A DNA stretch of 64,000 nt from Candidatus Hydrogenedentota bacterium (GTDB lineage: Bacteria > Hydrogenedentota > Hydrogenedentia > Hydrogenedentales > JAGMZX01), in contig JAKQEQ010000153.1 of NCBI GenBank assembly GCA_029556545.1, positions 107,348 through 171,347 on the forward strand, given 5' to 3'. The notes beneath the pieces were generated by a model. The model did not search any database. It saw only the letters and a list, made by a program, of their open reading frames with translations, and had not been told where the DNA came from. Shown here one piece after another: positions 17,533-27,300 of the stretch; position 1 is the first letter of the stretch; every line of letters starts with the position of its first letter. The position numbers and the translations under genes were made by a program.

Positions 17533-18330
17533 AACCGGAGGATGCCGGGTGGTTGAGTCATCCATGTGGAGAACTTGTGCATAAGCGACGGCTTACCTCG
17601 TCAGGCAGCCCTTTACATTCTGGGATCCACCACTTCTAAATATCGTATGCACGGACACTTACGACATTTGACGCTAGTTCCACGCAAGATATGTTATGAT
17701 TTATAACTCCTTTATTTACAATAACTTAGTACTCTTCAGATCACCACAACCTTCCGATGGAAACACGGCGATTATCCGTTCCATGCGCTACGGGATAACT
17801 CGTCGCACAAGCGCTGTAAGTCCTTGTCACACACGCCACAACAGGTGTGGATAACCTTCCATGAGAACGTGGAACCAACAACGAAAACCAGCCTGTGAAA
17901 AAGACTTGACGGACCAGGGGAAAAGAGAGTATGAAGTCCCCAACCTGGACGACCGACTGGACATGACGACCGCAATGGAGATCCAATTGCCAACACAGTG
18001 TGGAAAAAGAGACAGGCCTTATCCTCAGCACCATCAACAGACGAACAGCCTGTTACGGATGCACTTACGGCTAAAATTCACAAGTAAACACCCCTTATGA
18101 CTATATACGACTAAAAATATATCTTACGGAATAGAAAGGAAAGGAAAACTTTTCTCGGACATCAAGACGCATCGAACAGGATGTGATGAATCGCCCGTTT
18201 ATAGACGGATACGAACAGAATCGGCTATTTGGAAAGGCTCTTGGTGAAATATGCGCACTTGGTAACCGTAAGGACTTGCAAAGCGCGTACGGTTAACGGT
18301 ACCTTGGTGTCGCGGTAGGGAGATGCTCGC
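17533..18330. other. Gene-free region with DnaA-box-like sites: candidate oriC
   Basis: About 800 bases without a supported gene, visibly more A+T-rich than anywhere else in the window, especially 17640-17740 and 18080-18130. On the consensus TTATCCACA: a perfect reverse box TGTGGATAA at 17846-17854, and one-mismatch boxes at 17565-17573 (TGTGGAGAA), 17576-17584 (TGTGCATAA), 17999-18007 (TGTGGAAAA) and 18019-18027 (TTATCCTCA). dnaN starts directly downstream. This fits a replication origin, although dnaA itself is not present here. Confidence 0.6.
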
Positions 18331-19434
18331 ATGAAGATTGCAATTGCTCGACAGGACCTCTTAGATGCGGTCAATAAAGTCAAGACGGTTGTTCCGTCGA
18401 AGTCCGCGTTGCCTATCCTCTCTCATCTGCTGATTGAGACGGTGGATACGGGTATTCGGGTTAGCGCTACAGACTTGAAGGTAAGCATTCAGTGCGTCGT
18501 TGATTGCGACGTGCGGCAGCCCGGCGGGCTCACCGTATCATGCCAACGCTTGGCTTCGATTTTGAGTGAGCTTCCGGACAAGGAGATAACGCTGACGTTG
18601 GGGGAGAGCAACGTTGTCGAGCTTACTTGTGGCCGTATTCATACGAAGCTGTTCAGTATGCCGTCTGATCAGTTCCCGCCGATCCGCGAATTTGACGTGA
18701 AGCCGGTGTCGTTCAAGCAGGGTGTGTTGAGGTCGCTGTTCTTAAAGACGTCTTTTGCTATCTGTACGGATCAGGCACGATACAACCTGACTGGACTCTT
18801 GTACGAGATAGTCGGCGGGCGACTTACGGTGGTGGCGACCGATGGCCGGCGTATGAGCCTGTGCTGTGAAGAGGAAGGCGTCCCGGATGATCTGGATGTC
18901 AAGGTCATTATCCCGGCCAAGATGGTAAATGAGTTGCAGCGTCTACTTGGCGAGGATGATCCAGTCGAGGTCTTTATCGACCAGAGTCAGGCGGCGTTTA
19001 CATTCAATTCGATTCGTCTTGTAACGGCCCTTATCGAGGGGAATTTCCCGAACTATGACATGGTGATCCCGAAGAAGCATGACAAGGAAGCAATACTGGA
19101 TACAGTGCGTTTCAGCGAAGCCATGCGTCGAACGCGGACGATGACTAATGAGAAGTTCAACTCTGTTCGCTTCAAGCTGGGCGGCAGCATGTTGACGCTG
19201 AAGGTGGTGACGCCGGAAGTCGGCGAGTACGAAGAAGATATGGAAATCCAGTACGACGGCGAGAATGTTGAGATAGCGTTCAACCCAGATTTTATTCTTG
19301 ACATACTTCGCCACGTCAACTCGGAAAAGGTATGCCTCGTATTGCGCGACGCGATGAGTCCGGGCGTGCTTAAGCCGTATACGGAAGCGCCGGTTGATAA
19401 CTACATCAACGTAATCATGCCGATTCGGATCTGA
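18331..19434 (+). CDS. dnaN: DNA polymerase III beta subunit (sliding clamp)
   Basis: 367 residues, standard length. It begins MKIAIARQDLLDAVNKV and ends with the conserved C-terminal PYTEAPVDNYINVIMPIRI; three clamp domains are evident, for example VVATDGRRMSLC in the middle domain. It tethers the replicative polymerase to DNA. dnaA is not upstream as in many bacteria; a pilus/secretion ATPase and the oriC-like region are. Codon usage is noticeably less GC-biased than in neighbours. Confidence 0.97.
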   Translation: MKIAIARQDLLDAVNKVKTVVPSKSALPILSHLLIETVDTGIRVSATDLKVSIQCVVDCDVRQPGGLTVSCQRLASILSELPDKEITLTLGESNVVELTCGRIHTKLFSMPSDQFPPIREFDVKPVSFKQGVLRSLFLKTSFAICTDQARYNLTGLLYEIVGGRLTVVATDGRRMSLCCEEEGVPDDLDVKVIIPAKMVNELQRLLGEDDPVEVFIDQSQAAFTFNSIRLVTALIEGNFPNYDMVIPKKHDKEAILDTVRFSEAMRRTRTMTNEKFNSVRFKLGGSMLTLKVVTPEVGEYEEDMEIQYDGENVEIAFNPDFILDILRHVNSEKVCLVLRDAMSPGVLKPYTEAPVDNYINVIMPIRI

Positions 19435-19488
19435 TACCGGCGCGACGCCCGCCGTTTTATGCGTATATTAACGCAATAGTGGCAATCT

Positions 19489-20223
19489 ATGAGTGACGAA
19501 CAAATCCTCCCGCTGTTCGGATTTACTCATTGCACCATCTTAATGGTCATTGTCGTCTTGAACGCAATTATTCTTCTGCTGCCAAAATGGATGGCGTCCG
19601 CGAAAGCAGTGTCTCACGTCGCTCTCGCTCTGGCCATGTTCATGATTATTCAGGAGATTGCCGACAGGACAGGACATCATGTTCTGCGCGACGTGTCGCT
19701 GACCCAGATTCTGCCGTTGCATCTATGCGGCGTGGCCGTGTTTCTCGTGCCCGTTATGCTTGTCTCGCAGAGCTACACACTTTTTGAGGTGCTCTATTTC
19801 TGGGGCATAGGCGGAGCATCGGTCTCGCTGCTTACTCCCGATCTCGCATTCCCGTTTCCGCACCCGCTTACCATTACCTTCTTCACCAGCCATGCGTTCA
19901 TCATCACCGGCGTGCTTTATGCCATGATTTACTATGGCTTTCGCCCGCGGGCATCTTCCTTGCTGAAGGCGATCATCATGACGGTCGCGTACGCGGCGGC
20001 GGTCGCGCCTGTAAATATCCTTCTCGGAACCAACTACCTATACATCTGTGAGAAGCCGCGCGGGTTCTCCGTCCTTGATTTCCTTGGACCGTGGCCGTGG
20101 TACCTTCCCGGCATGGCGGCGATAGCCCTTGCAGTCTTTGCCCTCCTATATACTCCCTTCCCATTGCTGCACCGGTTCTTCGCCAATCACCGCACGGGCG
20201 ACAGCCAGGAAACCGCCGAGTAG
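19489..20223 (+). CDS. YwaF-like integral membrane protein (TIGR02206 family)
   Basis: 244 residues with about six hydrophobic helices. Family-specific motifs are readable: ILPLHLCG (about 77-84), FFTSHAFI, GTNYLYICEKP (about 182) and LGPWPWYLPG (about 201). This family is a conserved bacterial membrane protein of unknown function. It starts 54 bases after dnaN on the same strand and may share its transcript. Confidence 0.85.
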   Translation: MSDEQILPLFGFTHCTILMVIVVLNAIILLLPKWMASAKAVSHVALALAMFMIIQEIADRTGHHVLRDVSLTQILPLHLCGVAVFLVPVMLVSQSYTLFEVLYFWGIGGASVSLLTPDLAFPFPHPLTITFFTSHAFIITGVLYAMIYYGFRPRASSLLKAIIMTVAYAAAVAPVNILLGTNYLYICEKPRGFSVLDFLGPWPWYLPGMAAIALAVFALLYTPFPLLHRFFANHRTGDSQETAE

Positions 20224-20300
20224 CAACGACTCTTGGGCTCGCCGGCGAACCGTGATTGGAAGATTGCAGCGCCGCAAGGTATATTTCGCTTATCGAACCA

Positions 20301-20317
20301 CGTACCATTATGGTACG
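20301..20317. promoter_or_regulatory. 17-bp operator-like dyad
   Basis: CGTACCAT-T-ATGGTACG, a perfect dyad 21 bases upstream of the ATG at 20338. Its position suits a repressor site or a leader hairpin for the downstream reductase gene. Confidence 0.45.
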
Positions 20318-20337
20318 CCCCACGGGAGACAACCGTT

Positions 20338-21297
20338 ATGTTCGACATGATCAGTCGCCGGACTTTCCTGCATGGCGCGATGGCGGCCTCGACAGGCGCG
20401 GCAATGGGTTTCGGCTTCGAGGACCGTATCCTGCTTGCGCGCGCCGGCGACACGTCAGCGGAGCGTCCGGTGGGGCCGGAAACGTCCGCCATGCCACGAG
20501 GCAAGATCGGCGATCTCGAAGTGAGCCGCCTCATCTGCGGCGGCAACCTGATCAGCGGCTTCGCGCACAGCCGCGACCTGATTTACGTGTCCAAACTCCT
20601 GCGAGAGTACTTCACCGACGACAAGGTCCTCGAAACCTTCCAGCGCTGTGAGGAAAGCGGGATCAACACGGCCTTGCTGCGCTTGGACAACGACACGCTG
20701 CGCATTCTCGACAAGCATTGGAAGGAGCGCGGCGGCCGGCTGCAATGGATCGCGCAAGTCAAGCCGCGCGAACGAGACCTCTTCACGGACATCGACCGCG
20801 CGGTGGACCACGGGGCCGCGGCCGTCTACATCCAGGGGGAAACAGGCGACCGCTTCGTTGAACAGGGGTGGACCGACAAACTCGGCGAAACGCTCGCGCG
20901 GATCAAGTCGCACGGCGTGCCCGCCGGGATGGGCGCGCACAAGATCGACGTGCTGCACGCCTGCGTGAACACGGGGATTGCGCCCGATTTCTACATGAAG
21001 ACCTTCAACGCGAAGAGTTATTGGTCCGCCGGGCCGATGCCGCGCAACGACAGCGTGTGGGAGGAGACGCCCGAGGAAACGACGGCGTTCTTCCAGGGCT
21101 CCAAGGCCCCCTGGATCGCGTTCAAGGTGCTTGGCGCCGGCGCGATTCACCCGCGCGAAGGGTTCCAATACGCCTTCGAGCACGGCGCGGACTTCATCTG
21201 CGTCGGCATGTTCGATTTCCAGGTGCGCGAGGACGCCGCCATCGCCGTCGAGACGCTGGCGTTGCTTGCCGGGCGCGAACGCCCCTGGTGCGCATGA
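20338..21297 (+). CDS. Tat-exported aldo/keto-reductase-like protein
   Basis: 319 residues. A twin-arginine signal (SRRTFLHGA then a hydrophobic stretch, cleavage around 35-40) predicts export in folded form. The rest resembles an aldo/keto reductase TIM barrel: VSRLICGGNLISGF, a DNDTLRILDKHW helix, YIQGETGDRF, and a C-terminal IAFKVLGAGAIHP. The classical catalytic Asp-Tyr-Lys-His set is not clearly present, so it may be a non-reductase relative. ATG at 20338 follows CGGGAGAC. The small four-Cys gene starts 3 bases after its stop. Confidence 0.75.
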   Translation: MFDMISRRTFLHGAMAASTGAAMGFGFEDRILLARAGDTSAERPVGPETSAMPRGKIGDLEVSRLICGGNLISGFAHSRDLIYVSKLLREYFTDDKVLETFQRCEESGINTALLRLDNDTLRILDKHWKERGGRLQWIAQVKPRERDLFTDIDRAVDHGAAAVYIQGETGDRFVEQGWTDKLGETLARIKSHGVPAGMGAHKIDVLHACVNTGIAPDFYMKTFNAKSYWSAGPMPRNDSVWEETPEETTAFFQGSKAPWIAFKVLGAGAIHPREGFQYAFEHGADFICVGMFDFQVREDAAIAVETLALLAGRERPWCA

Positions 21298-21300
21298 AGC

Positions 21301-21474
21301 ATGAGCACGCCGAACCCTTACGAAGACCGCACCGAGTGCGTGGGCACGTGCATCGTGTGCGACCCGAACTGCCCGGTGCACGAACTCCGCGCGCGGGAGC
21401 GCGCGGCGGGCGAGGCGGCGTTCTCATCTCCGCGACTCAACTGGATTCACGAACCAGACTCCGAGTTGTCCTGA
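21301..21474 (+). CDS. Small four-cysteine protein (possible [4Fe-4S] or zinc miniprotein)
   Basis: 57 residues, starting 3 bases after the preceding stop, which suggests translational coupling. Four cysteines at 13, 17, 20 and 24 form CVGTCIVCDPNC (C-x3-C-x2-C-x3-C), which could hold a cluster or zinc. No family recognised. Its 3' end overlaps the convergent Hsp20 gene by 28 bases. Its position suggests a partner of the exported aldo/keto-reductase-like protein, although it has no signal peptide of its own. Confidence 0.6.
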   Translation: MSTPNPYEDRTECVGTCIVCDPNCPVHELRARERAAGEAAFSSPRLNWIHEPDSELS

Positions 21475-22160
21475 GTCGCGCCCGCCTTCTCGACCGTGAT
21501 GGTGAAGACGCCGTCCTTGTAGCTGGTATCGAGGCTTTCCGGCGCGACCGGGCCCGGCAGCGGGAAACTGCGGCGGAATGTGCCGATGCGCCGCTCCTGA
21601 CGCAGATACTCGCCGCGCCGTGACTCCTCCTTCTCCTGCTTGCGCGTGCCCTCGATGGTCAGTGTGTTGTTCTCGATCGATGCTTTGAGGTCCGTCACGT
21701 CCGCGCCCGGCACATCCAGCCGGATGACGTAGCGTCCGTCTTCCTCCTTCACGTCCATCGTGGGTTCGAACGAGAACTCCGTGGCCAGGTCGCCGAAGCG
21801 CGCGCTCTTGCCGAAGCGACCGAAGGCGTCCTCGAACAGCGCGTCGATCCGCTTGCGCATCTCGGACATCTCCTGGAACGGGTCCCACGTGTGCGGGTCG
21901 AACGGCCGCATGTAGAACGGACGCCGCGGCCCGATGCGCGTATCGTCTGGATCTTCCGCCTCGCGGCCTTCCGGTTTGGCGTGGCTTCGCGGGGTTGTTT
22001 GATCGCGGTCGCCGGACGCCTCCTGGTCGGCGGCCTGTCCGACGAGCGCATGCACCCGTTCGTTTAGCCCGAGCAGAAAGAACATCTGCGCCGCCGCCAC
22101 GAGCGCAAGCGCCACGACCAGGGCCACCAGGACTTTCTGTGTGCGATTGCTCGATTCCAT
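21447..22160 (-). CDS. Membrane-anchored small heat-shock protein (Hsp20/alpha-crystallin)
   Basis: 237 residues from the ATG at 22160, which has AGGAGG upstream. Residues about 10-32 form a transmembrane anchor (VLVALVVALALVAAAQMFFLL), unusual for Hsp20. A Pro/charged linker leads to the alpha-crystallin domain at about 130-225, with IRLDVPGADVTDLKA, TLTIEGTRK and FRRSFPLP. It should hold unfolding proteins at the membrane. Hydrophobic anchor plus Met-rich MSEMRKRIDALF segment is the odd part. Confidence 0.88.
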   Translation of the reverse strand: MESSNRTQKVLVALVVALALVAAAQMFFLLGLNERVHALVGQAADQEASGDRDQTTPRSHAKPEGREAEDPDDTRIGPRRPFYMRPFDPHTWDPFQEMSEMRKRIDALFEDAFGRFGKSARFGDLATEFSFEPTMDVKEEDGRYVIRLDVPGADVTDLKASIENNTLTIEGTRKQEKEESRRGEYLRQERRIGTFRRSFPLPGPVAPESLDTSYKDGVFTITVEKAGATQDNSESGS

Positions 22161-22400
22161 AGCGCAAACCTCCTTGCCATTACCTTTTCTTGCCATGGAT
22201 GAAGCAAAATTCGTGCCTCCAATAGCAGATAACTCCGCGAGTCACGAGTCGCTTTGCAGAGTATTCAATCACAGGCACTTGCGCAACGGACTGCCCCGCG
22301 GGACCACCCCGCGCCGCAGCCGGCGTACTGTCGCAAATCGGGCAACTGTCGCAAGACGGGGCAACTCTTGTCGTGGCCGGTAATCCCGCTCCACGTTCAC

Positions 22401-22419
22401 GGGGGCAGGATGCGCCCGC
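22401..22419. repeat. Short GC palindrome, GGA loop, one mismatch
   Basis: CGGGGGCA-GGA-TGCGCCCG followed by CTCC; same layout as 1592-1610, including loop and trailing bases. Confidence 0.55.
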
Positions 22420-22448
22420 TCCTATGTCGTCAGGGCGAGGGGATGGGA

Positions 22449-22478
22449 AAGCGCCCCAAGGCCGACCCTGGGGCGCTT
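22449..22478 (-). terminator. Intrinsic terminator of the hydrogenase operon
   Basis: Perfect 10-bp stem AAGCGCCCCA / TGGGGCGCTT with a 10-nt loop, 26 bases past the hydA stop. Read on the minus strand, the stem ends in a short T run (CTTTCCC), so termination may be moderate. Confidence 0.65.
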
Positions 22479-22503
22479 GCAGGTGATATGCGTTTGCGCG
22501 CGG

Positions 22504-24276
22504 TCAGACTTTGGCGCGCTCGTGGTAGTGGGTGTGCAGGAGTTCGTGAGACTTCTTGCTGTTGGGCTTTCCGAGAAACTCCTCGTAGATGTGTTTGATC
22601 TCGGGGTTCTCGTGGGACTTGCGGAGCGTCTTGCCCTCGTCTTCCTTGTAGATGGCCTGGATGCGCGCGAGCCGCGTTTCGTTGGTGGTGAAGCGCGGCT
22701 GGCCGCCGCCGCCGATACAGCCGCCGGGGCAGGTCATGATCTCGATGAAGTGGTAGGTCGAGAGCCCTTCGCGGACGCGCTCGATGAGTTGGCGCGCGTT
22801 GCCGAGGCCGTGCGCGACGGCGGTGCGCACCGTGACGCCTTTGAGGAAGGCCCACTCCGGCGTGGTTTCCTCGATAGTGACGGCGGCCTCCTTGATGCCT
22901 TCAAGCCCGGCGATGGGCTTGACGTGCAGGTCTTCGAAGGGGAACGGCTTGCCGGTCACGATCTCGTAGACGGTGCGCAGGGCCGCCTCCATGACGCCGC
23001 CGGTGTTCGCGAAGATGTCGGCTGCGCCGGAGGACATGCCGATAGGCGAATCCATCGTATCGTCGGGCAGGCGGTCGAAGTCGATGCCGGCCTGTTTGAT
23101 CATGCGGCCGAGTTCGCGCGTGGTGAGGACGTAATCGACGTCCTGGACGCCGCTGGCGTTCATCTCGGGGCGCTGCGCCTCGAATTTCTTCGCGGTGCAG
23201 GGCATGACCGAGACGACGATCATGTCCTCGGGCTTCTTGCCGATCTTCTCGGCGTAGTAGGTCTTGGCGATGGCGCCGAACATCTGCTGCGGGGATTTGC
23301 ACGTCGAGACGTTCGCCAGCATGTCCGGGTAGAAGTACTCGATGAACTTGATCCACCCGGGCGAGCAACTGGTGAACATGGGCAGCGCCACGGGCTTGCC
23401 GTCGACCAGGGCGTTCTTCAGGCGCGTCAACAGCTCGGTGCCTTCTTCGAGAATGGTCAGGTCTGCCGCGAAGTTCGTGTCGAACACGGCGTCGAAGCCG
23501 ATTCGGCGCAGGGCCGAGACCATCTTGCCGGTGACGAGCGTGCCGGGCGGATAGCCGAAGCATTCGCCGAGCGCGGCGCGGATGGCGGGGGCCGTCTGCA
23601 CGACGACGGTCTTCGTCGGGTCGTCGAGCGCTTCCCACACGTCCTGGATGTGGTCGCGCTCGGTGATCGCGCCGACGGGGCACACTGCGGCGCACTGGCC
23701 GCACTGGACGCAAACGATGTCGTGCAGGTTCAGGTCAAAGGCCGGGCCGACGACGGTGGCGAAACCGCGATTCTGGGGGAAGATGCCGCCGACGCCCTGA
23801 ACCTCGCCGCAGACGGTGACGCAGCGGCGGCAGAGCACGCACTTGCCCGTGTCGCGGATCAGCGCGGGCGTGGAGTCGTCGACGTAGCGCGTGCTCTTGG
23901 CGCCCACGTAAGTGATGTCGTTGATGCCGAGATCGCGGGCGAGCGCCTGGAGTTCGCAGTCGTCGTTGCGCTCGCAGGTCTGGCAGTCGCCCTGGTGGTC
24001 CGACAGGAGCAGTTCGACGACGGTGCGGCGTGCGCCGCGGGCGCGCTTGGTGTTCGTGTGGACGACCATGCCGTCGGCGACCGGCGTGACGCAGGAGGCG
24101 ACGAGCGTGCGCGCGCCCTGCACCTCGACGAGGCACACGCGGCACGCGCCGATGGCTTGCACGTCTTTCAGGTAGCATAAGGTCGGCACTTTGACGCCCG
24201 CCTGTTTTGCGGCGTCGAGAATGGTCGTTCCGGCGGGGACTTCCACCCGGACGTTATCTATGGTTACGGTGGGCAT
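22504..24276 (-). CDS. hydA: [FeFe] hydrogenase catalytic subunit, NADH-dependent type (HydA/HndD)
   Basis: 590 residues, modular M3-type. [2Fe-2S]: Cys34, 45, 48, 62. His-Cys3 cluster: His94, Cys98, 101, 107. Two [4Fe-4S]: Cys146/149/152/156 and Cys189/192/195/199. H-cluster: L1 TSCSPGW (302-308), L2 MPCTAKKFE with Cys360, L3 EIMTCPGGCIGGGGQP with Cys516 and Cys520. A small-subunit-type tail closes the protein. It makes or oxidises H2. The residue after the L1 ligand Cys304 is Ser305, where CpI-type enzymes have the proton-relay Cys. It is the last gene of rex-hydC-hndB-hydB-hydA. Confidence 0.97.
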   Translation of the reverse strand: MPTVTIDNVRVEVPAGTTILDAAKQAGVKVPTLCYLKDVQAIGACRVCLVEVQGARTLVASCVTPVADGMVVHTNTKRARGARRTVVELLLSDHQGDCQTCERNDDCELQALARDLGINDITYVGAKSTRYVDDSTPALIRDTGKCVLCRRCVTVCGEVQGVGGIFPQNRGFATVVGPAFDLNLHDIVCVQCGQCAAVCPVGAITERDHIQDVWEALDDPTKTVVVQTAPAIRAALGECFGYPPGTLVTGKMVSALRRIGFDAVFDTNFAADLTILEEGTELLTRLKNALVDGKPVALPMFTSCSPGWIKFIEYFYPDMLANVSTCKSPQQMFGAIAKTYYAEKIGKKPEDMIVVSVMPCTAKKFEAQRPEMNASGVQDVDYVLTTRELGRMIKQAGIDFDRLPDDTMDSPIGMSSGAADIFANTGGVMEAALRTVYEIVTGKPFPFEDLHVKPIAGLEGIKEAAVTIEETTPEWAFLKGVTVRTAVAHGLGNARQLIERVREGLSTYHFIEIMTCPGGCIGGGGQPRFTTNETRLARIQAIYKEDEGKTLRKSHENPEIKHIYEEFLGKPNSKKSHELLHTHYHERAKV

Positions 24277-24312
24277 AATTCTCTGTCTCCTCTTGATACG
24301 GTTCGAGCGCGT

Positions 24313-27300
24313 CTAGCGCGCACTCGGGACCATTTCCTCGCGGTAATCGCAACGGAGGCAGCGGCGCGCCTCGCGGACCGCCGTCTCTTCGACAAAGGCC
24401 ACTTCGACCTCGTCGAAGTTCATCGCGCGCGCGTCCACGGGGATGAGATTCATGGCGGCGCGCGGCGCTTCCGAGGGATCGGCGTCCGGGTCGAACGCGG
24501 TGTCGACCTGATAGAGTTCCCGCCAGAAGGCGTGCTCCTCCCCGGTCAGGTACTGGTCGATGCCCACGGCGGCCCGTTCGCCCGCGCCGATGGCCTGCAC
24601 GACGGAAGACGGCCCGTCCGAGGCGTCGCCGCCGGCGAACAACCACTCGAGGGAGGTCTGGGCAGTGACTGCGTCGGCCCAGATGTAATTTTTCGCGTTC
24701 AACTTGACCTGCAGGCCGTCCAGGAGCGGCTTCGTCTCCAGCTTCTGGCCGATGGCCGCGATGACCTGGTCCGCGGGCTCGACGAACGTGGCGTCGCCGC
24801 AGACTTCGGGGCGGCGACGTCCGCTGCTGTCGAATTCGCCGAGGGACATGTGGTTGCAGGACACGCCTGCGACCTTGCCCTTTTCGAGCACGACCTCCTG
24901 CGGCGCGATCAGCGTCTTCAGAAAGACGCCTTCTTTCTCGGCCTCCTCGATTTCCTCGGCCCAGGCGGGCATTTCGGCGCGGGTGCGGCGGTAGAGGACT
25001 GTGACGGTTTCCGCGCCGAGCCGCACGGCCGTGCGCGCGGCGTCGATGGCCGCGTTGCCGCCGCCGATGACGACGACGCGCTTGCCGACCTTCGCCGTGC
25101 CTTGCAGGTTGTACGCGCGCAGGAACTCGATGGCGTCGGTCACGCCGTCCGCTTCTTCGTTCTTGATGCGCAGTCCCGAGCCCTTGGGCGCGCCCACGCC
25201 GAGGAACACGGCTTCGTAGCCCTCGTCGCGGAGTCCCTGAAGCGTGAAATCGCGCCCGAGCGCGCTATTGCACTCGATATCGACGCCCATGCGCTCGATC
25301 ATCGTGATTTCGCGTTCGATCTCGGGCCGCGGCAACCGGTAGGACGGGATGGTCTGCACGAGCATGCCACCGGGCTTCGGCGCGGCCTCGAAAACCTTCG
25401 GCTTGTAGCCCAGCCGCGCGAGGAAGAACGCACAGGACAGGCCCGCGGGACCCGCGCCGACAATCGCCACCTTGCGCTTTGCGTTGTCCGCGTTCTCGCG
25501 GACCTCCGGCAGTTGGACGGTGTCTTCCTGCTCGACCATGAAGCGCTTGATGCCGCGGATGGCCACGGGCGCATCGAGGTTGCAGCGGCGGCACTTGGCC
25601 TCGCAGGGATGGAAGCATACCCGCGCGCATATGGATGCGAAGGGATTGCGGTCGCGATGGACGCGCAGCGCTTCGGCGAAGCGCTTCTCGCCGACGAGCG
25701 AGACGAAGCCCGGCACGTAGACGCCCGCGGGGCACGCGCTCATGCACGGCGCGCGCACCAGCGCGGCGCACACGCCCGCCGGGCACCGCTTTTCGCGGAT
25801 GTGTACGTCGAACTCGTCGCGGAAGTGGCGGATGGCGGACAGTACCGGGTTCGGCGCGGTCTGGCCGAGCCCACACAGGGAGGCGGCCTTGATCTGCTCG
25901 CCGAGTTCGATGAGCCGCTCGACGTCGCCCTCGACGCCGCGGCCTTCGCAGATGCGCTCGACGATTTCGAGCATGCGCTTGGTGCCGATGCGGCAGGGGA
26001 TGCACTTGCCGCACGATTCATCCTGGACGAAATCGAGGAAGAAGCGGGCCATATCGACCATGCAGGTGTCGTCGTCCATGACGATCAGCCCGCCGGAGCC
26101 CATGATGGCGCCGAGTTCCTGTAGGGACTCGTAATCGACGGGGACGTTCAGGTGCTGCTTCGGGATGCAGCCGCCCGAGGGGCCGCCGATTTGGGCGGCT
26201 TTGTATTCCTTGTTGTTCGGAATGCCGCCGCCGATGTCGAAGATGATCTCGCCGAGCGGCGTGCCGACGGGCACCTCGACGAGCCCGGTGTTGTTCACCG
26301 CGCCGGCCAGGGCGAAGACCTTCGTGCCCTTGCTCTTCTCGGTGCCGATCGCGGCGAACCAGGCCGCGCCCTTGAGGATGATCATGGGGATGTTCGCGTA
26401 GGTTTCGACGTTGTTCAGGAGCGTGGGCTTCTCCCAGAGGCCCGCGATGGCGGGGAACGGCGGCCTCGGGCGGGGCTCGCCGCGCTTGCCCTCGATGGAC
26501 CGCATGAGCGCGGTCTCTTCGCCGCAGACGAACGCGCCGGAGCCCATGCGAATTTCGAGGTCGAACGAGAAATCCGTGCCCATGATGTTCTTGCCGATGA
26601 GCCCCAACTCGCGGGCCTGCTCGATCGCGAGGCCGAGGCGCTCGACGGCGAGCGGATACTCGGCGCGCACGTAGACGTAGCCCTCGTCGGAGCCGATGGC
26701 GTAGGCCGCGATGGCCATCGCCTCGATCACGCTGTGGGGGTCGCCTTCGAGCACGCTGCGGTCCATGAACGCGCCGGGGTCGCCCTCGTCCGCGTTGCAC
26801 AGCACGTATTTCTTGTCGCCGGGGGCCTTGCGCGTGAAGGACCACTTCATGCCCGTCGAGAACCCGGCGCCGCCACGGCCGCGCAGGCCGGACTGCTTCA
26901 CCTCCTCGACGACCTGATCGGCGGTCATCTCGGAGAGCGCCTTGGCCAGCGCCTGGTAGCCGTCCCGCGCGATGTACTCCTCGATGTTTGTCGGGTCGAT
27001 GGCCCCGCAATTGCGCAGCACGATCTTTTGTTGCTGCTGGAAGAACTCGATCTCCTGCAGCGCGGGGATGACCTGCTCGGTGGTCGCGGTCTTGAAATTC
27101 AGCCGCTCGACGACGCGCCCCTTGAGCAGGTGCTCCTCGACCAGGTGGTCCGCATCGGCAGGCTTCACGCCTTGGTAGAAGACACCGTCGGGGTACACCA
27201 CGATGACCGGGCCGATGGCGCAGGGGCCGAGACACCCGGTGTGCACGATGTTGATTTCCTTATCCAGACCGTGCTTGCGCAGGGCCTGCTGAATAGCCTC

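Larger units (their letters stand above)
22161..22503. other. Intergenic region with direct repeat
   Basis: It lies upstream of hsp20 and downstream of the hydrogenase operon, both on the minus strand. It contains a direct repeat of ACTGTCGCAA at 22327-22336 and 22345-22354 (18-bp period), the palindrome at 22401-22419 and the terminator at 22449-22478. No gene seen. Confidence 0.5.
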
